A DNA stretch of 64,000 bases from DATJPR01 sp963811705 (GTDB lineage: Bacteria; Bacteroidota; Ignavibacteria; UBA10030; UBA6906). The translations under genes and the position numbers were made by a program. Positions 1 to 9,813 of this stretch are shown piece by piece. Location of the stretch: positions 124,001-188,000 of the forward strand of contig CAWESL010000002.1 of the NCBI GenBank assembly GCA_963811705.1, read 5' to 3'. A model generated the notes under the pieces. The model saw only the letters and a program-made list of their open reading frames with translations, was not told the DNA's origin and searched no databases. Each line of letters opens with the position of its first letter. Position 1 is the stretch's first letter.

Positions 1-851
1 AGCCCCTGTTCGCCATAGACAAAGATGGTCTTCCCTTCGAGCGGACCCCCGTCCCACAGCGGCTGAGGAAAGACGCGGACGCCGATGCGCCCTCCGGTAT
101 CGCTGCACCGGAGCCGCCACTCGTATTCTTCCCAACCCCGGCGATAGTCGCCCGAGGCAAGAAGTGCGAGCGCGAGAGAATGATGCGCCTCCGGAGAGCC
201 GGGCTCGAGCTGCAGGCATGCGGTGTACGCGGCGATGGCGCCGGAGATATCATTCACTTCTTTCCGCAGGTTGCCGATGTTCACAAGCGTCCCCGCCTGA
301 CGGGGGTGGAGAACCAGGGCTTGTTTGTAACATTGCATGGCCTCGGTGTACCGGACCTGTTGCTCGTACACGTACCCGATGTTGATCAGGGCACCGTAGT
401 GATTGGGCTGCATCCGGAGGACGAAGCGATATTCCGCCTCTGCTTCATCGTACTGTTCTGTGTCCCGGGCCCAGTTCCCGAGGTTGAAATGAGCGTTCAC
501 CGACGACGGATCGGCCACGATGGCCCTTCGATACCACGCTGCCGCAGCGTCGAGGTCTCCACGCTTCCGTCGCAGCAAGCCCAGCTCGACGCTTGCCAGG
601 CTATCGTCTGGCCTCAGGTTGAGCGCGTGTGTGAAGCAGAGTTCCGCCCGGTCGTATTCGCCCCTGTCCCGGGAGAGAATCCCAAGATTGAACCATGCCT
701 CGGCGTCGCCGGGGGATGTTTCAATCCGATCTTCCAGTTGCCGGCGGGCGCGCGCAAGAACTGCGCCGTACTCCGCAGCCTCGGCATTGAATCCCGCGTC
801 CGCTGTGTCGATTTCGCTCATGCGTCGATCGTAAGATTCGTTCTCGATCAT
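1..851 (-). CDS. TPR protein with start of a glycosyltransferase-like C-terminal region (3' end outside window)
   Basis: This reading frame enters from the right at an ATG that overlaps the stop of the preceding gene (ATGA, 848-851) and is still open at base 1, so the C-terminus is missing. It contains successive tetratricopeptide repeats: segments such as NPGD/SPGDAEAWFNLGILSR, VNAHFNLGNWARD and GALINIGYVYEQQ follow each other at about 34-residue spacing. The last visible part has the WEEYEWRL stretch and then PLWDGGPLEGKTIFVYGEQG. This combination is typical of TPR proteins that end in a GT9-like glycosyltransferase domain; that is family knowledge, as the domain itself lies outside the window. 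It is the fourth gene of the glycan operon, translationally coupled to the fused glycosyltransferase. An alternative in-frame ATG lies at 821, but the coupling favours 851. Confidence 0.8.
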   Translation of the reverse strand, partial: MIENESYDRRMSEIDTADAGFNAEAAEYGAVLARARRQLEDRIETSPGDAEAWFNLGILSRDRGEYDRAELCFTHALNLRPDDSLASVELGLLRRKRGDLDAAAAWYRRAIVADPSSVNAHFNLGNWARDTEQYDEAEAEYRFVLRMQPNHYGALINIGYVYEQQVRYTEAMQCYKQALVLHPRQAGTLVNIGNLRKEVNDISGAIAAYTACLQLEPGSPEAHHSLALALLASGDYRRGWEEYEWRLRCSDTGGRIGVRVFPQPLWDGGPLEGKTIFVYGEQG

Positions 852-3800
852 CGGACCTGTGTCGCGGTTAAGGTTTCGAGCAGGAGCGCATTGTGTTCCC
901 GATCGAAGCCGAGCGCCACATTCGTCTGCGCCAGACCTTCGCGCGCGGCTTCCGAGTCAGGGTCATTCTTCACAGCCCATTCGAACATGGTTTTCGAAGC
1001 CTCGAAATGCCTTGAGAGGAAGAACACTTCCCCGAGGCCTGCGCAGGCCCGTGACGAATCAGGGTGAAACTGGAGACTTCGCTCGAAATGGTTCTTCGCC
1101 GCATCAAGCGCGTGGAGAGAGAGGTAGCACACGCCGCGGAAATTCTCTATCGCAGAACGGAGTTCGGTGCGGTGCGCTCCATCGCTGAGAGCGCCAATGG
1201 CATCGTCAATCGAGGAGAGCCCATCGATCGCTTCCTGGTACCGGCATTCTGCAAAACTGCGTTGGGCGTCGGCGAGACGTTGATCGATGCCGGGTTCCGG
1301 TTGCGGCTGAATCGATGCAAGCGCGCGTTTCGCCGGTTCGCTGCCGGGATCGATTTCAAGAACGCGACGGTAGAGCTGCTCTGCTTCCGCGGTGTGCCCC
1401 TCTGAGAGATGCAGCTGTGCCAGCCCGACCATCGCTTTCGTCGAGCGCGGCGCAACGCCCATAGCCTCCCGATACCAGCGGAAGGCGGTGTCACGCTCTC
1501 CTGCCTTGGACGCAATGGATGCCCCGAGCGACAGCACTTCGTCGAATCTGGCCATCGAGGCCATGCCGTCGATATCATGATAATGGTTGATGGCTTCAGC
1601 CATGCAGGTGAAGGCGGTCCCGAACGACCCGTCCTCAACGGCGGAACGCGCCCGGTCGAACCAGAGAAGAAATGCGGATTCTCTCAGAGGAATGTTCACG
1701 TCACGCTTTGTCGGTCGCTTCTGCAATGTCCAGAGTTCCTCAGGGGTTCCCCCCCATTTCTGGACGAAGATGGCTCTGTTTGCTTCCAGACGATTCTTGT
1801 AGCGTTCTTCGCCGTCGGCCAGAAAGCTCTTCGATCCGTAGTGGTGAATGAACACGTCCTTGGCGATGACTGAGCGATACCCGGCAATATTCGCTCGAAG
1901 ACAGTAGTCGTCGTCTTCGTAGTTTCCCGGGGAAAACCGTTCATCCACACCCCCCAGCGCCTGAATCACCTGCCGGGTGATAAGGGTGCAGAAAAAAGCG
2001 ACCCTCGGAACAACCTGGACCTGTCCGGACCGTGCGCGGGACATTTCGCCGGCATAGGCATGCATTGCTTCGATCGTCGAGTACCTGGCCTCGCGGTCAA
2101 ATTGCGCACCGCTGATGCTGTTACTCATTGGCCCGACGACGCCGATATTCTTGTCGGATGCCGCGACTTCGAGCATGCGCTCAAGCCATCCATTGGTGAC
2201 CACGGCATCGTTGTTCAGGAGGAGAATATGTTCCCCCGTCGCCGCGACCAGACCCTGGTTCACAGCCGCCGGGAACCCGCGGTTCTCGGCATTGCGAATC
2301 AGCCTGACTTCAGGGTAGCGCGCGAGTTGGTCGACCGTCCCATCCGTGGACGCGTTGTCGATCACCACAATTTCATGACTCACCGTCGTAAAATGGCGGA
2401 TACTCTCCAGGCATTGACGCGTGTACTCCAGTCTGATTGAAGGTCACCAGGATGATTGAGACAACCGGTGGGGTGGGATAGCGCATGGCACGGTAGGAGG
2501 TCATCGCGGTCCGCGTTGCAAAGCTTGAGATGTATTTCAGCCGCCTCGCAGTGGCAACCGCAGAATATTGCCGCTTCACGAGCTCCAACCCTTCCCCGAC
2601 AAGATCGTGCCAGAGCGATTCGTCGGTATACAAGCGGACGATCGCCGCGGCGAACGCTTCCGGGATCATCGGCGATGAGCGCGTGCTTGCCATCGACGAT
2701 ATTCATCCCTTCGGCGGCGACCGTCGTCAGAACGCACGGGAGCCCATGCGCGATGGCTTCGCCGATCTTCCCTTTGACCCCGGCGCCATAACGGATGGGA
2801 GCGACAGAGAGCCGGCACCGGTCGAAATATTCGACGAGGGACGGGACCCAGCCGGTGACCTCAATATCCCCGCATTGCAGCGCTCGGATGTCGGCGGTGG
2901 GGTTATTCCCCACGATGAGCAAGCGAACCCCGGGCAGCTTCGCGCGGACCGCCGGAAAGACGGATTCAACGAAGTACTTTACGGCATCCTGGTTCGGCGT
3001 GTGATTGAAATTCCCGACGAACAGAAGATCCTTCCGGTCCCCAAAGGGAACCGTTGAAGGGGCCGGCTCGTGAATGTTGGTCATGATGAAGACCGGTTTC
3101 GACGGAAGGTCGTTCAACAGCGCAGATCGGTCCTCCTCGGTCACGGTCGTCACACAATCGGCTTTCGCATAGACTGCCAGTTCCCTGCGCTTGGTCGCCT
3201 GGGCGTCTTTCAGCAATTTCTTATCGCGCAATACTTCTGCCTGACGGGCTTCGCGTAGATAGTGCAGATCAATCGTATCGATGATAATCGGGGTAGCGGG
3301 CAGCTCTTCCCGTATAAAATCAAGGAAATAGTCAGCGACGAACCAGAAACTGAGGTAGACGAAGTCCGGCGCCCTGTTCTTCAGGTCGAGGCCGGTGATG
3401 ATCTGGCGCAGGATCGGACGCACTTCGGAGGAGTTCCGGAGCGACCACCATCGTTCATATTCCAGCCAGATGAATTCGATGCCGAGCGCCCGAAGCTCGT
3501 TCAAATAGGTCTCCGAGGTCGGACCGAGCTGGGCACCAACGAGGTGAGCGTAGGTCACATGCCACCCCAGTTTGACCATCTCCTTCACCGTCGTATACAT
3601 CTTCAATGTTCCGGACGCCTTGTCCGGAAGCGGCGGCCAGTCGTCAATAATGAGCACGGAACGCGACCCGACCGCGACGGGATCGCACGGTGAACTTCGA
3701 CTTTTCGTTCGCGCGTTGCCGTAGAAGCTGCGTCGCCCATTTCTCCCTGAATTTCGGGACATTGATTTCCTGAAATCTCTTGAACCCTTTTGTAACATCC

Positions 3801-4900
3801 GTGCCCGATGTCACCCCTTCATGGTGTACGACGACAGCGCTCGGACAATAGAGGACTTTGAAGCCCAGTGCCCTGGCGCCAAAGCACAGGTCGCTGTCTT
3901 CGCAGTAGGCGGGAGAATAGCGTTCATCGAATCCGCCGAGGAGTCGGAAAAGGTCTGCGCGCACCATGAGAGCGGCACCGGAACAGTAATCGACTTCCCG
4001 GACAAAGGAGACCAGTGAACTTGTCGCAGGGTATCCTCTGCCGTAGTTCCATCCGTTGCCGTCGGAGAAGATGATCCCGCCGGCTTCCTGAATCGTCTTG
4101 TTCGGATAAAGGAGCCTCGCGCCGACAACGCCGGCATCCGGATGATCCGCCATGCAGCGGAGCATTTCTGGAAGCCACCCCTTTTGCACTTCGGTGTCGT
4201 TGTTGAGAAACACCAGGACATCGCCGCTCGCCGCCCGGACAGCGGCGTTGTTTCCTCCGACGAAACCGAGATTTGTCCGTGACCGAATGAACGTGACCTT
4301 GCGGGAGAACATCTCAAGATAGCCCGGCGTGTCATCGACCGACGCGTTGTCAACGGCGATGACTTCCAGGTCGGGATATTCCGTATTGGCAAAGAGGGCC
4401 GTCAGGCACCTGATCGTGAACTCGAGTTTGTTATGGCAGAGGATGATGACGGAGACCTTCGGTCCTCCGGCCGTCTCGCCTTTCGCTCCGGGATCGCCGG
4501 ATCCCAGAAGCGTCGCACAAGCCGGGTCGCCGAACGGGACAGTTTTCGCGAGCGCGCTCACGTGGTCTGCAATACCGTCTTTGGACCTTGCCCGTTGCAT
4601 GCAGTCTGCGTAGAACCGGAGAGCGCTTTGCGGATCGCCGAGCGGAACTAGACTATGGGCAAGGTAGAATTCGGCGTACAGGTCGTCAGGATTTGCAGTG
4701 AGAGCGGCCTGCAAATGGGTCTTTGCCGCATCGAAATCGCTGCGATAGTAGAAGATGCGTCCGAGGAGCTTGTGGATTTCTGCTCGATCACCGTCGACGC
4801 CGACTTCCAGCGAAGTTCGCAAGTAGGCAATGGCATCGTCGTAACGGTCGGCGCAAAAATACTCTTGGACCCGGCGCGCAATGGAATCCGATAGAGGCAT
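848..4900 (-). CDS. Giant fused TPR - GT2 - GT4 - GT2 - TPR glycosyltransferase, read through three frame breaks
   Basis: Three consecutive frames join into one protein of about 1,350 residues. In order they give: N-terminal TPRs (about 1-140); a family 2 glycosyltransferase (VSVIILCHNK, FLNNDTE as the metal-binding loop, YCEDSDLC); a family 4 glycosyltransferase (starting VLIIDDWPPLPDKASG, with FVGNFNHTPN and the phosphate-binding RYGAGVKGKIGEAIAHGLP); a second GT2 (SIILVTFNQ, VVIDNASTDGT, LLLNNDAVV, YEDDDYCLR); and C-terminal TPRs ending at 848. The breaks are near 3667-3669, 2662-2664 and 2428-2429. Each is repaired by dropping one base from a CCC/GGG (or GG) run, and the repaired text matches family expectation (for example ADDP-EAFAAAI; TEYTRQCLESIRHF-TTVSHEIVVIDN). 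The role is probably polymerising or decorating a glycan from nucleotide sugars in the cytoplasm. Taken at face value the locus would be a pseudogene or three separate proteins; I think a single gene with sequence errors is likelier. Confidence 0.8.
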
Positions 4901-4923
4901 GGTCAGTCCGCTCTGGTTCCTCT

Positions 4924-6027
4924 TCAGACGGCTTCCACAACGACAAAATGGGCAAATCCCAGGCGGGACCAGATGCCGTAGGTGCAGAGCTCCTCGTCGT
5001 TGTGGGAAGCGCCTTGAATCATCAACGTGTCTTCAGCAAACCGGTTCCGTATCGTGCCGGAATCCAGCATCCGGTATCCGGTGGATTCGGCAAGGGTCCT
5101 CAGTTCGTTCTGGCTGAACGTTCTGCGGTGCGTGCTGTCATCAAAAAAGTTTACGGTCGAAACGGGGATGCCGCCGTTCAGGAATTCCCGGCGAGACGGG
5201 AAGTCCATGGACTCCAGGGTCGGGACCTCAATGTACATTTCGCCACCGGGGCGCATCACGCGGCGAAGCTCCCGCAGGAGGTTTTTCGGCTCCGTGATAT
5301 GTTCAAGGATGTGCGAGAGGACTGCGGCGTCGAAAAACGATGCATCGAACTTCAACGGTTCGTCATCCAGATTGCAGATCTGGTATCCGGCATACTTCTC
5401 GAACAGGTCGCTCTTCTGGAGATCGACGGCGTAGATTTGGAGATCGTCTCTCAGGGGGGTCAGCCAGTTCTTCCAACTGACGAGTCCGCCGCCGCCGGCT
5501 CCGATATCGGCGACGTTGCCTTCCGGCCGGATGGATTTGAGGAATCGGAATCGGGGATGGTGACTCCAATACCACGCGAGAATCTCGTTTCGATCGGTGA
5601 CTTGTACGCTGCGAAGAGCACTAAAGTCGATTCCGCCGATGATGCGATGCCCGGGATTCTCCGCACCGTCCCCGGGGGCGCCTCCGTGGGCGTCGCCCGC
5701 TTTGTCCTTCTGCTTCGCCAGGAGCTCTTCCATTTCCGACGCCTGCTTGTGCATGCCGAGGGAATGGCAGACATCGATGATGTTCTCCGCAAAGGAATTG
5801 TTCGTCGGCTCAAGCCGCAGCGCCTGCAACATATGCGCGAGAGCCGCGGTGTGGTCGCCGGATCGAAACTGGAGCACACCGAGATCGTTGTGGGCGGCGG
5901 CATTGTCGGGAGCAGTCCGGAGGACCTCCTCCAGTCGCACTGCGGCCTGCCCGAATTCCCCTTTGTCGATCAGCTCCTGGGCAACATCATAGGGGTTTTG
6001 CACGGTCATATCTGTCGGCAAGTTCAT
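4924..6027 (-). CDS. TPR-containing SAM-dependent methyltransferase
   Basis: The 367-residue product has TPR repeats in roughly residues 10-90 (DNAAAHNDLGVLQF, LRLEPTNNSFAENI). A charged, Gly-rich linker follows, then a class I methyltransferase domain: the SAM-binding loop is VADIGAGGGGLVSWKNW near residue 170, the acidic end of beta 2 is YAVDLQ, and the post-I region is AVLSHILEHITEPKNLLRELRRVMRPGG. It lies 9 bases after the stop of the large methyltransferase gene and 23 bases before the fused glycosyltransferase, so it is the second gene of the same minus-strand operon. It probably methylates a sugar or glycan intermediate made by the neighbours; the substrate cannot be read from sequence. 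Confidence 0.85.
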   Translation of the reverse strand: MNLPTDMTVQNPYDVAQELIDKGEFGQAAVRLEEVLRTAPDNAAAHNDLGVLQFRSGDHTAALAHMLQALRLEPTNNSFAENIIDVCHSLGMHKQASEMEELLAKQKDKAGDAHGGAPGDGAENPGHRIIGGIDFSALRSVQVTDRNEILAWYWSHHPRFRFLKSIRPEGNVADIGAGGGGLVSWKNWLTPLRDDLQIYAVDLQKSDLFEKYAGYQICNLDDEPLKFDASFFDAAVLSHILEHITEPKNLLRELRRVMRPGGEMYIEVPTLESMDFPSRREFLNGGIPVSTVNFFDDSTHRRTFSQNELRTLAESTGYRMLDSGTIRNRFAEDTLMIQGASHNDEELCTYGIWSRLGFAHFVVVEAV

Positions 6028-6036
6028 GGCTCTCCA

Positions 6037-9000
6037 TCATAATGTTATGACGACGCACTGGCCGGTCGGAAGGTACCAGGGCCGTTCATTTTTATCCGCG
6101 AAGAATTCATCGACGGCCTGCTTGGCGCCGGGACAGCTTTCAAATCCGTAATCGTCGAACACCATGATTCCCCCTTTGGTCATGCGGCGATAGAAGAAGT
6201 TCACAACTGTCAAGGACCGATCGATAAATATCCACGTCAATGTGGACAAAGCAGAACGCAAATGGTTCGATCGGACCCGCCGTCGCAGGGAAGAACCCAG
6301 GGTAAAAGTGTACGGTCGGAGCGACACCAACGACACGTTGCACGCTCTCGAGTGATGTATCAGCGAAATCTCCTTTGTGATGCATGTCTCTGACGGCATC
6401 CGTTTCGGGCATCCCCGCGAACGTATCGAAGAGGTGAAGAGGCTTGCCCGATCCTTCAAGGATGGATGCGATCAATTTTGCGGTTCCCCCGTTGGACACC
6501 CCAACTTCGGCCACATGCCCTTCGAGCTTCAGACTCTGGAGGGCGAATTGATACAGCATGAAGCAACGTTGCTTATCGACCAAGGTAAACGGGACCGCGC
6601 CCATTGCGCGATTGAACCGGGAATCGGTTTCCCAGGCAGGGATGGGGCTCATACTAATGGTGCGGGCCGGCTGAGAAGCAGTGACCGCTGCGAAGCTGGG
6701 TTTCGTGGCGAGAAACATTATCTGTTCGCCTCCGAGATACCCGAAATCACGGGACTCGTACAGCAGCGCTTCGGCCGGAGCAAACCCGATGTTCTCCAGG
6801 ATCCCGAGAATGTCCCATCCGAATATCTGGTAGCAAAGACAGCCGCCGCCGGGATTTACCGGATCTCCGTGATATTCCGGAGGAAGGATGTGCTCGACGG
6901 ATCCGTCGGGATGGTTAACCGCCCTGACGATCGTTTGCATGGCTGTCCGTTCAAACGGAACGGAGAAAAACAACGATCCTCCGGGTTTCAGCACCCGGTA
7001 GCTCTCGCGAAAGGCTTGCACGTACTCCGGGACGTGCTCGAACACGTCAAAGGAGAGAACACAATCAACGCTGTCCCCCTGGAAACTCAATCGCGTGAAA
7101 TCCTCGTGTCTGATCCCCGCCCGGTCGGTGGTGCCGCCTTTGATCCCGGGATTGATGAACTCACTTCCTGTGACATTCCTGTGGCGCCCAGCGAGTACTC
7201 TGTAAAACGGCGTCGTCTGTTCTGCAATGTAGATCACCGAGGCCGGCGTCAGGCGAACCGTACTCTCCACGAGATGCATCGCTGCACGCATGCGGTTGGT
7301 CAGTCCGCAGGACGGGCACACCATGGTCTCACGCCAATTGACTTCCTCAGGAACGCCGTCCGCACCGTGACTTGCCGATTCCACCCGAAATGTCACATCA
7401 TCATCACACACAAAGCAGTGGCCTTCGACGCCAAAGCCGTCGCCGTTTCGCCGCAGGAGACCCGCGAGGTCCGCGCCGATGGACTGTTCTTCCCCGGTGG
7501 CATGGAGATGTTTGTGGTATTCCTCGAGCGAACGGCACCGAACGGCGGAGAACGGAAGATCTGCGTTCCGGTTGCTCGTCTCCCGAACCGAGAGCAGGCG
7601 AAGGGCTTCCATCGCCCCGGTATTTCCCGGATCGAAGGAAAGCACATGGTTGACCAGGGCGGTCCCGGTCTTGAGGTCCCGTTGACGGATGCAGATTGAA
7701 GCAAGATCGAGTAGGGACTCCGCATCCTTGGGATCCTGGGAGATCAGGGACTGGAGGACATCGATCGCCTGTCTGATGCGACGGTCCTTCAGATAAGAGT
7801 GCGCCATCGCGCGAAGGGAGGCACGGTCTGTTTTCGAGGCTCCGCCCGCAAGTTTCAGCCGCGCAAGCTCGGCCCGACTCTGCTGGAGCTCCTTTTCAAG
7901 CGATTGTCCCCAGACCCCGCGTGCACGATAGTCGTCGGTAAGGTCATCCGACGGATCACCAAACACTGATGCGGCGCACGGCGAACCGGGTTCCGACGCC
8001 GAACAAACCGCGAGGACATATTCCGGGGCGTGCGGCGCGTTGCTGCGAACCTGGATTTCGTTCCCTTGCTTCACGTAAGACTTCCATTCCACTTTTGCAT
8101 CCGGTTCCATTGGCCAGATATGCGAACCCAGGGCAAGACGCTGGCCGTAGAAACTGATCGATGGAAAGTGCGCCTCGAGCAGGGCACGGAATTCGGTCAG
8201 CGTGAGCTCCCGACGGTGGAAGGGATTCTTTGGATCAGTCCCGTGGTGGTAGACTTCGATATTCGGCGTGGAGACGAGGAACACTCCATCCTGCTTCAAC
8301 ACGCGCCGTATCTCCTTCAGAAATCCTTCCTGATCCTCAATGTGTTCGATGGTCTCGAAACTCACAGCGACATCGAACGAAGCATCAGGACAGGGAATTG
8401 CCTCACAGCTCCCCTTGAGGAACCGAAGATTGGACCGACGGCCGTACCGCGCCGTTGCGTGACGGACGCTCTCCTCGGAGATGTCGATCCCTGTCACCGA
8501 TTCGGCCTCCCCTGCGAGAAGAAACGATCCGTATCCCTCTCCGCTCGCAATGTCGATGACGGATTTGCCCTTCACCATGTCCCGCGCAAGAGCGTAACGA
8601 TGCAGGTGTTCGTGGGCGATTTGCCCCTTTACTTCAGGGACAAACCGCTCGCCGGTGAACGGGAGAGCAAGTTTTTCGGAGACGAACACGATGGAGTTGT
8701 AGCGGAAGTATTCCAGCATCCCGCTGTCGCGCACCGTCGAACGATACCGCTCGTACCCCGACGCATCGTCAATCCAGGTGACCTCCGCGGGGGAATACCA
8801 GATGCCACATTCCATCACCGTTGTTGAAAACCCATGATCCTGAAGGATCGTCGGAAGGTCGTTGCCGTAGTCGACTGCGACGAGCGCGCCGTCCGACCGC
8901 AACGGATCACCGTGGTGGACTGGAGGACAGACGTTCGACAGGTTGCCGTCGGCGCTTTTCTTCACCCGGGCGCGTGTTGTGTTGGATGGATGCACGGGAA

Positions 9001-9598
9001 CGGTGAAGATGTGTTTCCCCGATGGCTTCAGCACTCTTCGAATTTCACGGATCGCGTCTTCATAGGCAGCGACATGCTCGAGCACGTCCTGTGTAATCAC
9101 GAGGTCGAATGTGTTCTCTTCGAACGTCAGGCTTGTCAGATCCTCGCAGCGGACACCGTCATGCAGCGAGCCCGGCGGAACATCGTCGAAATATTCCCCG
9201 CAGAGATAACCGGGCAGAACGGAGAGCGTGTCATGAATCGGGCCGGAGGCCTGGGCCTCGAATATCCGGAGGGGACGCAGATGCTCCAGGGCAGACGACA
9301 GCGGGAGTGGTTCTGCGGGTTGCGGAGCAAACGTCATGCTGATCGCCCTTGCGACGTCGCTCACCCGCTTGGTCGTTCCACAGAGAGCACACTGTGCTTC
9401 CCGGAAATTTCCGTGCTTGGAAGAGAAGAGCGAGAAGGAACCGCAGATAAAGCAAAACTCTGCAAACCCCGATTTATTCTGCGATTGCGATGTCAGGAGC
9501 GACTCGGAAACGGGCATAAAGCTCACCACATGCACAATATTAACCGCCTTCCGGAGTGGAGACAGTGGATTGCTGCTCGGAATGAAGGCATCTTTCAT
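6037..9598 (-). CDS. Multi-domain methyltransferase: three SAM domains, TPR segment and TylF-type C-terminal domain, one frame break
   Basis: The protein is about 1,187 residues long. Residues about 45-310 hold a Cys4 zinc-knuckle (FCFICG ... CALCG) and a methyltransferase with QDVLEHV and EIRRVLKPSGKHIF. About 315-500 is a second methyltransferase (VIDIASGEGYGSFLL, ETIEHIEDQEGFLKEIRRVL). A short coiled coil and TPRs follow (about 560-670). About 705-960 is a third, again with a zinc knuckle (CFVCDDD ... CPSCGL) and FDVFEHVPEYVQAFRESYRVLKPGG (given here in two parts: FDVFEHV, YRVLKPGG). The end is a TylF/macrocin O-methyltransferase (VAEVGVSNGGTAKLI, FVHIDVDIYRSVLD, then FDDYGFESC). One extra base near 6199-6206 throws the frame; read through, the domain finishes at a TAA at 6037. 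The first in-window gene of the glycan operon, it is likely to add methyl groups to nucleotide sugars or glycans. Confidence 0.8.
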
Positions 9599-9657
9599 TC
9601 ATCCCGCGATGATGGGACTCTGTGTCGTTTTCACATTATCCAGAAACCGTGCCACGC

Positions 9658-9739
9658 AGAATGGGAGGAAATTGAGATGGGGGAAAAGAAGGAAGGGGGG
9701 ATGGGAGGATCGGGGGATGGGGGGATGGAAGGACGCCGG
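9658..9739 (+). repeat. Purine-rich low-complexity tract with a G-quadruplex motif
   Basis: The 215-base gap between the NO reductase gene end and the start of the methyltransferase operon has no gene. It carries a strand-biased tract of almost pure A and G. Within it four G runs lie close together: 9695-9700, 9703-9705, 9712-9716 and 9719-9724, with loops of 2, 6 and 2 bases, which fits the usual G-quadruplex pattern. The tract lies upstream of the minus-strand operon starting at 9598, whose coding strand is C/T-rich here. Confidence 0.6.
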
Positions 9740-9813
9740 CCGATCGCTTTCGCTCTCTTCCGGCACCCTTCGTATGCTTCTTCCACGGTTTGATTTGCGC
9801 CCGCCGATAGGCT

